Positions 10,600 to 23,374 of a stretch of 64,000 nt of DNA are shown here, piece by piece. The notes beneath the pieces are model-generated. The model did not search any database and was not told where the DNA came from. It saw nothing but the letters and a program-made list of their open reading frames with translations. The stretch covers positions 1 through 64,000 of the forward strand of contig WUJK01000001.1 of the NCBI GenBank assembly GCA_011317545.1. The letters run 5' to 3'. Positions within the stretch are counted from its first letter, which is position 1, and each line of letters starts with the position of its first letter. Source of the stretch: Coniella vitis. Its lineage: Eukaryota; Ascomycota; Sordariomycetes; Diaporthales; Schizoparmaceae. Made by a program: the position numbers and the translations under genes.

Positions 10600-11900
10600 A
10601 TCTCTAAATATAGCTATTATAACTAAATAACGCCTTTACGAAAAGGCCAAAGTAAATATATTATTACGGCTCTAAGATATTAAGCAGCGCTTATATACTA
10701 AATATATATGCTTAGCGTAAAAGAATAGATCCTCTAATTATACTTACCTATTACTAGCTAGCTATAAGGTTTCTTCTTCGTTTACGATACTTCTATATAG
10801 TAATTTATCACCCTTAAGTAGAGCTATACCTACTTTTTCCAGACCTAATAATTCTTTATCTACCTTTTAATCGGAAAGTACCGTTAATACTATATATCTT
10901 ACCCTTTTATATAGTATACCGAACTTAATATATAAAGGAACTAATCTAATAGAATTTTAAGCTTTTAAATTTAACCTTATATATCGATTTAAAATATATA
11001 GTATTATTAACGAAGATTATAAATCTTATTATACTACCGGTTATTTAAAAAATAATATAAAACGCTATTAGGTTAGTTATCTTATACGTTAATATAGGGA
11101 AAATAGTATTAAGGCGATAATATCCCTACCTAATCTTTTAGAAATTCTCGAGAAATAATATTCTAATCCTAAGACTTATATATTTACTATATCTTCGAAG
11201 CTTTTATAACTTATATAAGGCCGAGATAAAGTAGTTACGGATTTCGTATAACGTTTTAATAAAATTAAATTAGATAATCTAGCTCCTTTAAAAGGATTAG
11301 CTTATATTATAGCCTTTATTATTCGGCTATACCCTAAGTTACGGATTAAACTCGGCTCTTAAATAATATTACCGTATAAATAGGAGCTTACTATTAGTTT
11401 AATATAACGATTCGAATTAATATAAAAAGATATTTAACCTTAACTTATATAAACTCCGCGAGAATATAGGATTTGCTTTATATATAAGGAATCTAGTTAT
11501 ATTATAACCTATTATCCTAAGAAAGCTATTAAGAATTCGCTACTTTCTATATTATTATTTAATTTATCTTTACCCCCTAAGCGTAATACTAATAATTCCG
11601 CTATATTAAGGTATCTAACTTATAATTATAATATTCGATATTATAATTATAACTAATAAGGCTATCGAAGAGTAATTTACCTATAGAACCTATAGCGAAT
11701 TTGCTACGTTTATAGGGAGGATAATTATACTTCTACTAAATATCCTAAAGCTTATTACCGAACTTATTAAATAGTAGGCTATATTATAATTATATACCTA
11801 AAATCTTAACGAATTTCGAATATTACTAATAATATAATTTCTATATAAAGTTCTAGCTAGGAATATACTAAATAGGATTATCCTTATCTAGTTATTAAGG
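10600..11900 (+). pseudogene. Gag of chromovirus F, RIP-broken
   Basis: This region precedes pol in element F and reads as a plus-strand frame interrupted by TAA/TAG. Near 11625-11680 the paired NYNIRYYNYN pattern is what Cys/His zinc knuckles become when TGT/TGC and CAT/CAC turn into TAT/TAC. Limits are approximate. Part of the same sequence is present in F2 on the minus strand at 20850-22964 and 43105-43850. Confidence 0.55.
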
Positions 11901-14900
11901 CTAGTATAACTTTAAATAAAATATTATAGTTTATAGAAAAAGAAGCGCTTATTAACTTAGGTATAAAGGAGAACCTACTTATATATAATTTATTCGAATA
12001 AATTCTATAACTTTATATTAGACTAAGTATTCTACTAATTAACTTTAATAGTATATTAATAAAAGCTTTAGGTTCTATTTTATTAGATTTATTAATTACT
12101 AATTCTTTAAGCGTTACGAGAATATAGCGTTATTACTTCTCTATTATTAAAAAAGCACCCTTTCTAATTATATTAGGTTTTCCCTAGCTTATTTCTATAA
12201 ATCCTTAAATTAATTAGGCTATTAGGTATTAGAGATAGCTATTATATATATCTAAGTTAGTACTTACTATATATATATAGGAAATACGCGAAGTATATAT
12301 AATATTTACTATATAAAGCGTACTTATTATTCCTTTATATCTATCTAAAAGGGAAATTAAAAAACCTATCCTTAGTTTACCTAGCGAATATATAGATTTT
12401 AAGGATATTATATATATAGATCCTAACGTACCTTTACTAATACGAATAATTTTAGACTATATTATTAATCTGGAAAAGGGGGTAATACCTTTATAGGGAT
12501 CTATTTATATACTTATTATATTAGAGCTAGAAAGTCTAAGGGAATATTTATAGAAAATATAAGCTAGAGGTCTTATTCGCTATTCTATTAGTCTTATAGG
12601 AGCTTCTATTATTTTTATACTAAAAAAGGGCGGGGAGTTATACCTTTATATTAATTATCGTATTTTAAATAAGCTAATATATAAGAATCGTATACCTTTA
12701 CTATTAATTTTAGAAGTTCTAGAGTAATTATTATATACTACTATTTATACTAAGCTTAACTTAAAAGATACTTATTATTATATACGAATTAAGGAAGGTA
12801 ATAAATAGAAGACTACTTTTTGTATTAAATACGGATATTTTAAATACCTTATTTTATTAATAGGTTTAACTAATTCTCCTATAACTTTTTAATCTTATAT
12901 TAATAGAGTTCTAATAGGGCTTATTAATATTATTTATATTATCTACCTCGATAATATTTTAATTTTTAGTAAGGACCCTATAATATATACGTAAGATATT
13001 CGTAAAGTATTTAAGCGATTATATAACTAGAAGTTATCTATTAACCTTAAGAAATATAAATTTAATATATTAAAAGTTAAATTTCTAGGTTTCCTTATTA
13101 CTTCTAAGGGAATTAATATAGAATATAGTAGAGTCGTTATTATAAAGTAATAGCCTAAGCCTATATATATTAAAGATATCTAAGTATTCTTAGGCTTTAC
13201 TGGTTATTATAGGCGTTTTATTCGGAATTATTCTCGTATTACTATACCTTTAATATAGCCTTTATATAGTAAGTATATTAATACTTTTATTCTTAATTCT
13301 CGATAGCGTCTTATATTCCGAACGTTATATACTCGTTTTACTATCGCTCTATTATTACGCTATTTTAATCCTGCTTTACTAATATATATAGAAATAGATA
13401 TATCTTAGTAAACTATTAGAGCTATTTTATTATAGTTATTTAATATAGTTTAATATCTAATTACTTTTCGCTTTAAAAAGTTAACTCTAGTTAAAGCCTA
13501 TTATAATATAAGAGACTAGAAACTATTTACTATTATTAACGTAACGTTAAACTAGCGTTAATACCTCTTATATATATAAACCCTAGTTATTATTAAGACT
13601 AATTATTTAAATTAGAGCTTTTAGGAAATAAAAAGATAGCTATTAGTAAGGTAAATATAATAATTATAGCTTTTAAGTAATTATAACTTTGCTATTATTT
13701 ATTAACTTAGTCGATTAAATCCTATAAACGGATTATTATAATATTCTAACTATTATAATAATGCGAAGGCTAATAAGGAGCTATATATACCTAGCGATTT
13801 TATTATATAAGTATCTAAAGACCTAATATAATTAAAACGGATTTATCGAGATAATAAACTAAATACTAGAGAGGTATAGTCTACTATAAGATTAGTAATT
13901 TCGTATTTATAGATAAGCTACGAATACGTAGTCTTAGAGTATATTTTAGATAACCTAAGTAGCGCTATCTTGTTAATAGACGGAGGAGGTAATATCTATA
14001 AGATTAGATCTAGGAACTTTATCCCGTATAGGTTACTAAGTTACTTAGAAGTAGCGGTAAAGTATATAGGACGGAGAGCTTACTTTTTAATAATATATAC
14101 TCTCGGATAGAGATTAAGGACCTCTAAGCGAAGTTATTAGATTATATAATCCGAGCTTAAACTATAAGTTAGTTCTATAATCTACCTGCTTAAAAGTAGG
14201 CCTTATAACCCTATTATCCTTCCGTATATATAACTTTAATATATTACGGTAATAGCTATATAACTAGATAAACCTCTCTATATTAAGGTTAAGAATATAT
14301 AATAAAGCGATCTATTTATAATATCCGGCGAATAGAAAGTATATAAAATCCGTATAAAAAATATATAAAATACTTAATATAAACTCTTAATAATAAAGGA
14401 CTAACTTTATATACCTTAAGTACCTATACTCCGGAGGGAATTATTATTAGTATACTACGATAATATAACCGTAGGTTATTTCGGCTTTAATAAATCTTAT
14501 AAGTTGCTTAAACGCTATTACTTTTAGCTTTCTATACGTAAGGATATAAGATAATATATTAATATCTATATAGTTTATTAACGAGCTAAAGCTATAACTT
14601 ACCGTCTTTATAGCTTATTAATAGCATTACCGGTACCTATATACCCTTAGTAGGAAATTTCGATAGATTTTATTACTAAATTACTAATATCTATAGGAAG
14701 TAACGGAGAAGCTTATAATTTAATTTTAGTTATTATAGATCGCTATATAAAATATAGACTATATATCCTAACCGTAACTCGACTTATAAGCAGCGGACTC
14801 GTAGATTTAGTCGTATAATATATATTTTAATTTTTTAGAATACTAGATAGAATTATTTCCGATAGAGGAAACCTATTTATAAGCATCTTTTAGAGTTCTT

Positions 14901-15690
14901 TCTACTATTATTTAGCGATAAAGCAGCGTCTTAATACCTTAATATACCCGTAAACGGATAATTAAATAGAGCGCCTAAATTAAACTTTAGAACTTTACTT
15001 ATATATATATTATAATATTAAATAAGTAGATTAAACGTAATATTTACCTATAGCTTAATTTACTTATAATAACGCACTATATTTATTAACTTCTTTATTA
15101 CCTATTTATACCTTAATAGGATATAACCCTCGTTTACCTTCTAACTATCCTAATTACCTAAAAATAGTAATACTAGCTGCTATAGGGAGAATAATAGCCC
15201 TATTAGAGGAACGCGTTACTATAGAGTAATATTTATATAATACTTAAGTTAGTTATACTAAATAGTATAATATAAAGTATATAGATAAAAGATTTATACC
15301 TAACTAACTAGTTTTAGTCTTAGCGAAGAACTTACGATAACGCTATCTATTAGTAAAGCTAGCAGATAAATACCTTAGTCTATTTCGAGTATTAGAGATA
15401 GTTAGAGTATACGGATTAGTATACCGATTAAAGCTACTAAAAGCTTATAAAGTTTACGATATTTTTTATATCTCTATATTAAAGAAATTTATTAGTAGAG
15501 AAGGCGACGATCTTAAGCCCCGACCTAGAATTAATATTAAAGGTAAAAAATATTTTAAAGTCGAAGTAATTCTTATATATCGAGGTCCTAAAAAACAACG
15601 CTAATTTCTTATTCGATAGAAGGGTTATAGCAGCGAAAACGATATATAGGAGCCGCGTTAATATATTAATAATAGAGAAATAATTTAAAA
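11900..15690 (+). pseudogene. Pol of chromovirus F: RT, RNase H, integrase, chromodomain
   Basis: Reverse transcriptase shows GELYLYINYRILNK, LKDTYYYIRIKEG, YFKYLILLIGLTNSP and, at 12944-12955, YLDN in place of YLDD (GAC to AAC-type change, a dead catalytic site). RNase H follows. Integrase carries SIDFITKLP, RIISDRGNLF and IERLN for its D, D, E residues between about 14650 and 14970. The C-terminus at about 15550-15690 is a chromodomain (FKVEVILIYRGPKKQR then QKGYSSENDIQEPR). Stops are almost all convertible from CAA, CAG or TGG. Confidence 0.85.
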
Positions 15691-15764
15691 ATATAAAATT
15701 TAATTAATAATAAAACGAAAATTTACAAAAAATTAAAACTAGTTTAAATAATTAATTAGCGAAA

Positions 15765-16720
15765 ATAATAGCGTATCGCAACGATTAAGCAGCGTAAAAT
15801 ATACTTATTAGTTATAGCTAATAATAATAGCCTAGGCACTATTATTACCGTTATTACCGCTATTACCGCTATTATCGCTATTACCGCTATTATAGCCGCC
15901 TCTACCCTATACGTTAGCACCGTTATCGCCGTTATTATTATTATTATTACTACTATCGTTATTATTATTATCCTCTTTATCGTTATTATAAGCATTAATA
16001 ACCTTAGCTAACCGTTCTCTAATATTAGCTAATCGTTCTAATATATTAACCCTATAAGTAAGCAGCAACATTATATCGCGAGTAATAGTAAGCTATTTAG
16101 TATTATTACTACTACTAATAATAACGGTAGGGCTAGTATTACCCTACGAATTCGTAATGCTTTTGCCGCTACTATTATCCTTATTAATAGTAAATAGATA
16201 GAATTAAGCGTAAGGAATCTTCGAAATAGCCTCTTTTAGCTAATTAGTAGTAAAGGGGTATTAAAATAATATAATCGTATAGATAGTAAAGGGTATTTAT
16301 TTAGATACTTATTAGTATATTTATCGTAATATAATAGATTTAGATAATTATACTTATACGATAGTAAGGCTAGTTGTTTTTAGCGTAATATTTATACTTA
16401 GTCCTAATACCTAATACTAATAGTATTAGTCTAATATATAAGGAAAAAGCTACTTACTAGGATAAGGTTTATAAATATAGTTTAGCTTCTTAGCTATTAT
16501 ACGAATATAGCGCGTATATTATTCTATAATAGGCCGAGCGGGGGCTAAAGGGCTATTATTATTATTATTAATAGCTATAACGACTTTAATACGTTTACTA
16601 GGCCTAAGAGTAGGGTTAATAGTATTTTAACGTAAGATAAATATAAAGAATACTTACTAATTACTATTACTATTAGCAGGGCGCTTAGGATATATTTTTA
16701 TTTATCTAATTAATAAACGT
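15765..16720 (-). pseudogene. Antisense ORF of chromovirus F: Asn/Gly-rich protein, RIP-broken
   Basis: On the minus strand, opposite to gag-pol and between the chromodomain and the 3' LTR, one frame stays open for roughly 310 codons apart from TAA/TAG stops. It starts with a mixed region (PTLRPSKRIKVV, then INNNNNSPLAPARP), continues through a region with a globular look, then a helix RVNILERLANIRERLAKV, and ends in a tract of Asn and Gly with GRGGYNSGNS. Neither end is fixed. A shorter open frame at 15756-15995 is a shadow in another frame. This is the F-family counterpart of the antisense ORFs in A and B, although the sequences are not alike. Confidence 0.45.
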
Positions 16721-17497
16721 TATAACTATTATAATAAAGCGTTAGTACTATATACTAGTTGCGAAAAGGTAGAAAAGGAGTAAAGTAATAAACGCGATAG
16801 AACTGCTTTTTTGCAGGGAAGATAAAGCGTATAATAGGGGGAGATTAAAAGGGAATACTAATAAAATATTTGAAAGTTTAGTCTAAAGGAAGAAAGAAAA
16901 GGAAAGAGAAGTAAATTAATAGAGAAAAAAAGAGTAGCTTTTATAGTTATAGAGGTAAAGCTATTATAATAGTTAGGTAGCCTATATACCCTACCTATTT
17001 ACTACTATTACTACTATTTTTATTATTACTATTATTCTTTTATTATTACTATTATCCTCGGCGTAAACTATTCTTATTTACTACTCTTTTATTACTACTA
17101 TTATTCTATTATTATTACTATTATTTTATTATAACTACGGCGTTACTAACGATACTTTAAAACCCCTCGATAATAATACGATAATAATAATATAGTAATA
17201 AGGATAATAAAGCAATAATAAAGATACTTCAACGTATAATATACTATATTATCCCTAGCACCGATATTTAATAATAGTAAGCTATTTTTGGAATAATAGT
17301 ATAGCTACTATATTATAATACTAATAAAAGAAAATTGGATTTTAAATATATAACCTGTAATTAGGCTATAAATAACCTGCTTAAACGCAACGAGTTATTA
17401 GCTAGAGTACCTTAACCTAAATTACTATTATTAGATAAAAAGGACTTCTCTTAGTATTTAATAGCTTCGAGGACGAAGCTTATAAGAAGGGGGATAT
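16720..17497 (+). other. Non-coding 3' spacer of element F with polypurine tract
   Basis: This stretch has TTATTA-type microsatellite runs (about 16995-17140) and no frame I can support. It ends with the polypurine tract AGAAGGGGGATA directly before the 3' LTR, which primes plus-strand DNA synthesis in LTR elements. Confidence 0.6.
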
Positions 17498-17736
17498 TAT
17501 TAGAGTCTAAACTAGAAACCTGCTTATATATTACTTAAAAGCAATAGGAACCCTGCGAAGTTAATTATATTTATAGTTAAGGATAGAAATTTGGATATAG
17601 AAAAAGAAAGAAAGGAACTAAGTTTAGTTTAATTTCTAAATATAATCTTATTAGAAATACATCTTAAATACTGCTAAGATCCTGCTTATTGGATGCTTTC
17701 TTATATCCTATCACTTTGCCTACCAAAACCCTAATA
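17498..17736 (+). repeat. 3' LTR of element F
   Basis: 239 bp, beginning TATTAGAGTC and ending CCCTAATA. It is less mutated than the 5' LTR, for example GCTAAGATCCTGC against ATTAAGATCCTAC. It is followed by the TSD CTAGC. Confidence 0.95.
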
Positions 17737-17741
17737 CTAGC

Positions 17742-18367
17742 TTTAACCCTATTAAGGTTATTAAATAGGTAGAAGTAGCTATTAGGGGTAGAATATTACC
17801 TATAGAGTAATAACGGTAGGAGTCGGGTATATTGGAGTAAGCTAGCTAATAGCCGGGTCCGATAAAAAAGTTTAAGCTCGCGCCTAGCTATAGCTAAGAG
17901 GTAGGAATATACCCTCTTTATATAAAGATACTCCTTACTCTATAAAGGGCCTTTAAAGGTATTAACTAACTTTCTTAGGGTCTTATCTACCGCTAATAGG
18001 ACCGTCTTCTAAGCTATAAACGTATAGTATATACCTATAAGGAGGGTTCTAACTATACTAGGGGCGAGGGGGTTATCTTAATAAGTAATAATATCCTCTT
18101 ATAATTATAGCGTAGTATTATAGTACTTCTTCTACTATATAGGGGAGTAAATCGAATCCGTAATAGGATTAGTATCCGTCCTAAGTACTAATCCCTTAGG
18201 CAACGGCGGGCCGCCCTATATTATATCCATAGGCAGGGCCTCCTATAAGGCTATCCTATAACTATATTTACTTATATATAAATAGGTTAGATATTAGTAA
18301 ATTATTAGTAAAGCCGTATATACCTTTAATAGAAGTAGGCGTATACGAGAAAAGTGTCGGGAAGGAT
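17742..18367 (-). pseudogene. LINE L1 5' fragment
   Basis: This piece completes L1 to the right of element F. It has open minus-strand stretches with TAA/TAG stops and a relatively GC-rich patch at about 18200-18235. It ends at about 18367, where sequence matching the gag-protease linker of element A begins. It should hold the 5' UTR and ORF1 start; I see no domain. Confidence 0.4.
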
Positions 18368-19199
18368 AAGCTATAGTATATAAGTTCTATATATACGAGC
18401 TTTACAAGCTTTTCCCTTTATTTCTATTCGTATATTTTATACTAATCGAACGCTTTTTCTTACGCGTGAAGTATATATTAAAGCGTTATATATTAGTATT
18501 ATTATAGCTATTATATAATATATTCGTAGGTAGTATTATATACAAGGCTAATAATAGCGTAATTTGCTTTTATCCTAAATACTTTATAATAATCGCTATT
18601 ATTGTTATTATAAGCGATAATATTATACCCTATCTTATATATAGGGAATTATTCGTTAGTTACTTTATATTTAAAGTATTACCTATAATTATATAATATA
18701 AGCGAACTATATAATTTAGTAGTATTCCTTATAAAGGTAGTTAATTCGTATATCTTCCTATATAAGGGGAGTTTCGTTTTAATAGGTTATTATTCTAAAT
18801 AGTCCTTTAAGTATAATATTATAGATAAGGTAATATATATCTCTTTTATCGGTATCTTTATTTATAAAGCTTTCTAATTCTAAGCTCGTTTCTCTATTAA
18901 CGGTTTAGGTATTAATATCCTAAACGATATTAAGCGCTTCCTATTATTCTATAGTTTCTACGATATAATTTTATAAGGTTTTCGCTTTATTAGGTAGCTT
19001 ATACCCTTTTAAATTATACTAATAGGGGTATTCCTTAATAAGTTAAGCCTATTATTTTATTACTAATCTTTCGAATAGATTATTATCTATAGGGAGAGGT
19101 ATCTTCTAAGTAATTATAATTTATCGTTTCTTATAAGGTTTCTAGGGAAATTATCCTAAGCCTTACTTTACCGAGAGGTATATTACGTAATTATCCTTA

Positions 19200-20300
19200 T
19201 AATAGAATATCTAATTAAGGAGTCTATAATCGGGATTATCCGATACTTATTCTAAAAGCTAGTCTTAGCTAAGAGTAGAGTCCGGAGTCTTATATATTAT
19301 AATATTAGCCTATTATCCTTCCGAGACTTTCTTAAATTCTCTAAGCCTTTTAGGTTATTAATATTTTTACGCGAAATAGCCTACTTTATTATAATTAAAA
19401 GTATTCCTTACCTATAGGTTTTCTTTAAGTTATATCGAGCTTTATAAGGCCTAAGTATATTATACTATTAATTATTATCCCGTAATAATTATTCTATTAA
19501 GATATAAAGTATTAAGGTAATTATTAATATCGTTTTCCGGTATTAGCCTTAGGTATAAAGTTAATAATAACTCTTTACCTTCCTTACTATTCCTAGTTCC
19601 TTTCCTAATTATAGTTATTAATAGCTATTATTATTACTACGAATTCTACGAATATCTCTAATCGGGGTATCTTATATAGTTCGTTTTTAATAAGTTCTTT
19701 AAATCCGTTATAATAAGCTATTATAAAGGGTTTATTATCCTAATAAAGATATAATATAATCTATTTAAAGAGCGCTATATAATAGGATATTAACTTAGTT
19801 TACTTAAGTTAGGAGATTTTATTTTCCGTATTACGTTTTTTATTAGGGTTTCTAAAGGTTTCCTTAAATATCTAAGCGAAGGTTTCGAATAATATAAAGA
19901 GTTTATTAGTTTCGTCTTCTCTAGTTTCTTCTATATTAAATTCTAGGAAGTTTTATAGGATAGGTTTAAACTATATAAATATATTATATTTAAGCCTTCT
20001 AGCTACGAATTCTACTTTCTTAGCTTTAATAGGGAATTACTATTAATAGTACTAGAAGTAGGCTTTAAGGGCTATAATAAAAGGTTAGATATTATCTTCT
20101 TATCCGTAATAGACCTTAGGCTATTCTATCTTAAAGGGCTTATTAATAATTCCGCCGATATTTCCTCGAGCTTTAAGTTCTATAATATATATAATAAGTA
20201 CGTTAATAATAGTTAAAAGCTATTAATTAGTATTCTAGGTCTAGTTAACTATCGAAGGGGCTAGAACTATTAGAGCTATAATTAAATATTATACTTAATA
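19200..20300 (-). pseudogene. Gag remnant of element D
   Basis: The stretch aligns with gag of element A (zinc knuckle region near 19355-19410, capsid region near 19700-20150), but stops are frequent and the knuckle residues are mostly lost. It adds nothing functional beyond showing family membership. Confidence 0.6.
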
Positions 20301-20347
20301 TTACCTAAAAGGTATATATAGACTATCCTAAATAAGAGTTATAAAAA

Positions 20348-20849
20348 TATAATAATCTTTACCTAAATCTCTAATTCTGGAAATACCTATAAGTTATATA
20401 TTAATAGGTAGGGAAGTATTACCTTTAAACCTTTATATATTATCGAGTAATATTAAGTATTATAAGTAATTAAGAGGGTTTACCTTATTATATAAAATAA
20501 TAATTAGATTTATAACTAAAGATTATAAGGAAAACTATCTAATAGCTAGGAAATCCGTTGTCCTTATATCTTACCGTTATTTTATATTAAATATTCTATT
20601 TAGATATATTCCTAATCTAATATATCTATAGATCGATTAGATATATTATTAATCTAATATATCTATCCTAAATACTTCGTTATCCTTCTAGGATTAACTA
20701 ATCCTATTACTACTTCTTATTAGGAATTCCTTATAAGGAGTAGGTCCTAATTATATAACCGTCACCTATTAATCCGTTAAGGTTCCGACTTACTAATATA
20801 TAGTTACGCTAGCCTATTCCTATCACCTATATAACCCTGGGTTATAATA
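20348..20849 (-). repeat. 5' LTR of element D (502-bp variant)
   Basis: The ends match the A/B LTRs (start complement GGTTATAATA, TATAATAATCT at the other side). The middle is different: GATATATT at 20603-20610 pairs with AATATATC at 20619-20626, and related repeats follow to about 20660. This is a third version of the LTR centre. Confidence 0.85.
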
Positions 20850-22964
20850 GATAGTAAAACGAGTATATAACGTTCGGAATATAAGATACTATCGAAAATT
20901 AAGAATAAAAGTATTAATATACTCCCCGCGTAAAAGCTATATTAAAGGTATAGTAATATAAGAATAATTCTAAATAAAACGCTTATAAAAACTAGTAAAA
21001 CCTAAGAATACTTAAATATCTTTAATATATATAGGCTCGGGCTATTACTTAATAATAGTAACTCTATTATATTCTATACTAATTCCCTTAGAGGTAATAA
21101 CGAAACTTGGAAATTTAACTTTTAATATATTAAATTTATATTTTCTAAGGTTAATATATAACTTCTACTTATATAATCGCTTAAATACTCTATTAATATC
21201 TTATATATATATTATAGGGTCTTTACTAAAAGTTAAATTATTATCGAGGTAAATAATATAAATAATATTAATAAGCCTAACTAGAACTCGGTTAATATAA
21301 GATTAAAAAGTTATAAGAGATTTAGTTAAACCTATTAGTAAAATAAAATACTTAAAATACCCGTATTTAATACGAAAAGTAGTCTTCTACTTATTACCCT
21401 CCTTAATTCGTATATAATAATAAGTATCTTTTAAGTTAAGCTTAGTATAAATAATAATATATAATAATTAATCTAAAATTTCTAGAATTAAGGATAAAGG
21501 TATACGATTCTTATATATTAGCTTACTTAAAGTACGATAATTAATATAAAGGCGTAACTCCCCGCCCTTTTTTAATATAAAGATAATAGAAGCTCCTATA
21601 GGATTAATAGAATAGCGAATAAGACCTTTAGCCTATATTTTCTATAAATATTCCCTAAGACTTTCTAGCTCTAATATAATAAGTATATAAATAGGTTCCT
21701 ATAAAGGTATTACGCCCTCTTCTAGATTAATAGTATAATCTAAAATTATTTATATTAGTAAAGGTACGTTAGGATCTATATATATAATATCCTTAAAGTC
21801 TATATATTCGCTAGGTAAACTAGGAATAGGTTTTTTAACTTCCTTTTTAGATAAATATAAAAGAATAATAGGTATACTTTATATAGTAAATATTATATAT
21901 ACTTCGTATATTTCCTATATAAATATAGTAAGTACTAACTTAGATATATATAATAGCTATCTCTAATACCTAATAGCCTAATTATTTAAAGATTTATAGA
22001 AATAAGCTAGGGAAGACCTAATATAATTAGGAAGGATACTTTTTTAATAATAGAGAAGTAATAGCGCTATATTCTCGTAACGCCTAAGGAATTAATAATT
22101 AATAAATCTTATAAAATAAAACCTAAAGTTCTTATTAATATACTATTAAATATAACTAGTATAATACTTAGTTTAATATAAAGTTATAAGATTTATTCGA
22201 ATAAATTGCGTATAAGTAGGTTCTTATCTATACTTAAGTTAATAAGCGCTTCTTTTTCTATAAACTATAATATTTTACTTAAAATTATACTAGCCTTTAT
22301 AACTAGACGAGAATAATCCTACCTAGTATATTCCTAACTAAAACTCTATATAGAAGCTATATTATAGGTAATATTCGAAATTTGCTATAATTTTAGGTAT
22401 ACGATTATAGTATAGCCTACTATTTAATAAGTTCGATAATAAGCTTTAGGATATTTAGCAGAAGTATAATTATCCTCCCCGTAAATATAATAAATTCGCT
22501 ATAGGTTCTATAGGTAAGTTGCTTTTCGATAGCCTTATTAATTATAATTATAGTATCGAGTACTATAGTTACGAGCTAAGTATATTAATATAGCGGAATC
22601 GTTAGTATTACGCTTAAGGGGTAAAGATATATTAAGTAATAATATAGAAAATAGCGAATTCTTAATAGCTTTTTTAGGATAATAGGTTATAATATAACTA
22701 GATCCCTTATATATAAAGTAAGTCCTATATTAATACGGAGTTCGTATAGGTTAAAGGTTAAGTATCTTTTTATATTAATTCGAATCGTTATATTAAACGA
22801 ATAATATACTCCTATTTATATAGTAATATTACTTAAGAGCTAAGTATAATCTATAACTTAGGGTATAACCGAGTAATAAAGGCTATAATATAAGCTAATC
22901 CTTCTAAAGGAGCTAGATTATCTTATTTAATTTTATTAAAATATTATACGAAATCCGCAACTAT
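20850..22964 (-). mobile_element. F-family element F2, RT-to-gag part
   Basis: This is the reverse complement of element F from about 13345 down to 11235, that is reverse transcriptase through part of gag, with heavy RIP. The RT motif region is recognisable near 21240-21260. At 22964 it stops, and the same element resumes at 43105 and runs to its 5' LTR. The two joins reconstitute a continuous F sequence with a duplicated CTAC (CTAT on the left). The 3' end of F2 is beyond D and outside the window. Confidence 0.85.
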
Positions 22965-23374
22965 TATTCCAGGGCTTAGTATAAAGCGTTTATTTAACTA
23001 TAATGCTTAGTAAAAAACTAGCTATATTAGGCTTAAAGCCCCTTTAGAAGTAGTTAATAATAGATATACTTTTATCTCGTTCTAATCTAACCCCTATAGG
23101 GCTTATTTCTATAATCTTTAGCTTAGAATACCTTTAGGATAGTTTCTTTTCCTTTTAAGTCCCTATAAAGCTAACTCCCTTTAATTTAAATACTCTAAGG
23201 AATTAGCTATATCTCCTATATACTCTTTTCCGTATATCCTATAAGCGCTTAAACGTTATCTAGCCTTTAATTAGAAGCTATAGATAAGCGAGGAGGTTTA
23301 ATTAGGGTAGCTAATAGTTATTTACCGCCTTATTAACCGATTATTTTTATTATTTTAATACCTTATCTAGTTTA
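22965..23374 (+). repeat. 5' LTR of element G1
   Basis: 410 bp, starting TATTCCAGGG (originally TGTTCC) and ending CTAGTTTA. It matches 42696-43104 and, inverted, 52720-53128. RIP transitions separate the copies. Confidence 0.9.

Larger units (their letters stand above)
10247..17736 (+). mobile_element. Complete Ty3/Gypsy chromovirus F (7,490 bp)
   Basis: Two 239-bp LTRs (10247-10485 and 17498-17736) are flanked by CTAGC at 10242-10246 and 17737-17741. A strong polypurine tract, AGAAGGGGGATA, ends at 17497. Gag-pol reads on the plus strand from about 10600 to 15690. An antisense frame fills most of 15765-16720. The family is distinct from A/B in LTR, protein sequence and antisense ORF. The copy is heavily RIP-mutated throughout the body, though the 3' LTR keeps CTGCTAAGATCCTGC-type bases that the 5' LTR has lost. 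Confidence 0.95.
627..18367 (-). mobile_element. Tad-clade LINE L1, 5' part, split by elements A and F
   Basis: The pieces 627-2426, 10013-10246 and 17742-18367 are one non-LTR retrotransposon on the minus strand (about 2.66 kb after removing inserts and their TSD copies). The identification rests on an AP-endonuclease domain at about 640-1300. The upstream (right-hand) pieces would be ORF1 and 5' UTR; I do not recognise motifs in them with confidence. The reverse transcriptase would lie left of 627 and is cut off by the hAT end. I find essentially no CA dinucleotide between 627 and 2426, so RIP is extreme. The right end meets the D element in mid-gene, suggesting L1 inserted into D. Confidence 0.7.
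18368..20849 (-). mobile_element. A-family Gypsy element D, 5' portion, heavily RIP-mutated
   Basis: This matches element A from about 7608 to 10007: part of the gag-protease linker, gag, and a 5' LTR at 20348-20849 (502 bp). Nearly all CA and many CG are lost, more than in A or B, so D is older. Its 3' part is missing at 18367, where L1 begins, most simply because L1 inserted here and the rest lies left of the window. It sits inside F2: sequence on the right (20850 on) is F-family internal sequence. A possible TSD copy is 20850-20854 (gatag). Confidence 0.8.

Noticed and set aside
15756..15995. Ile-rich 79-codon minus-strand frame
   Set aside because: It reads the ATT/ATC-rich strand of a microsatellite-like tract in another frame. 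The Asn/Gly-rich frame of the same strand is the better candidate.
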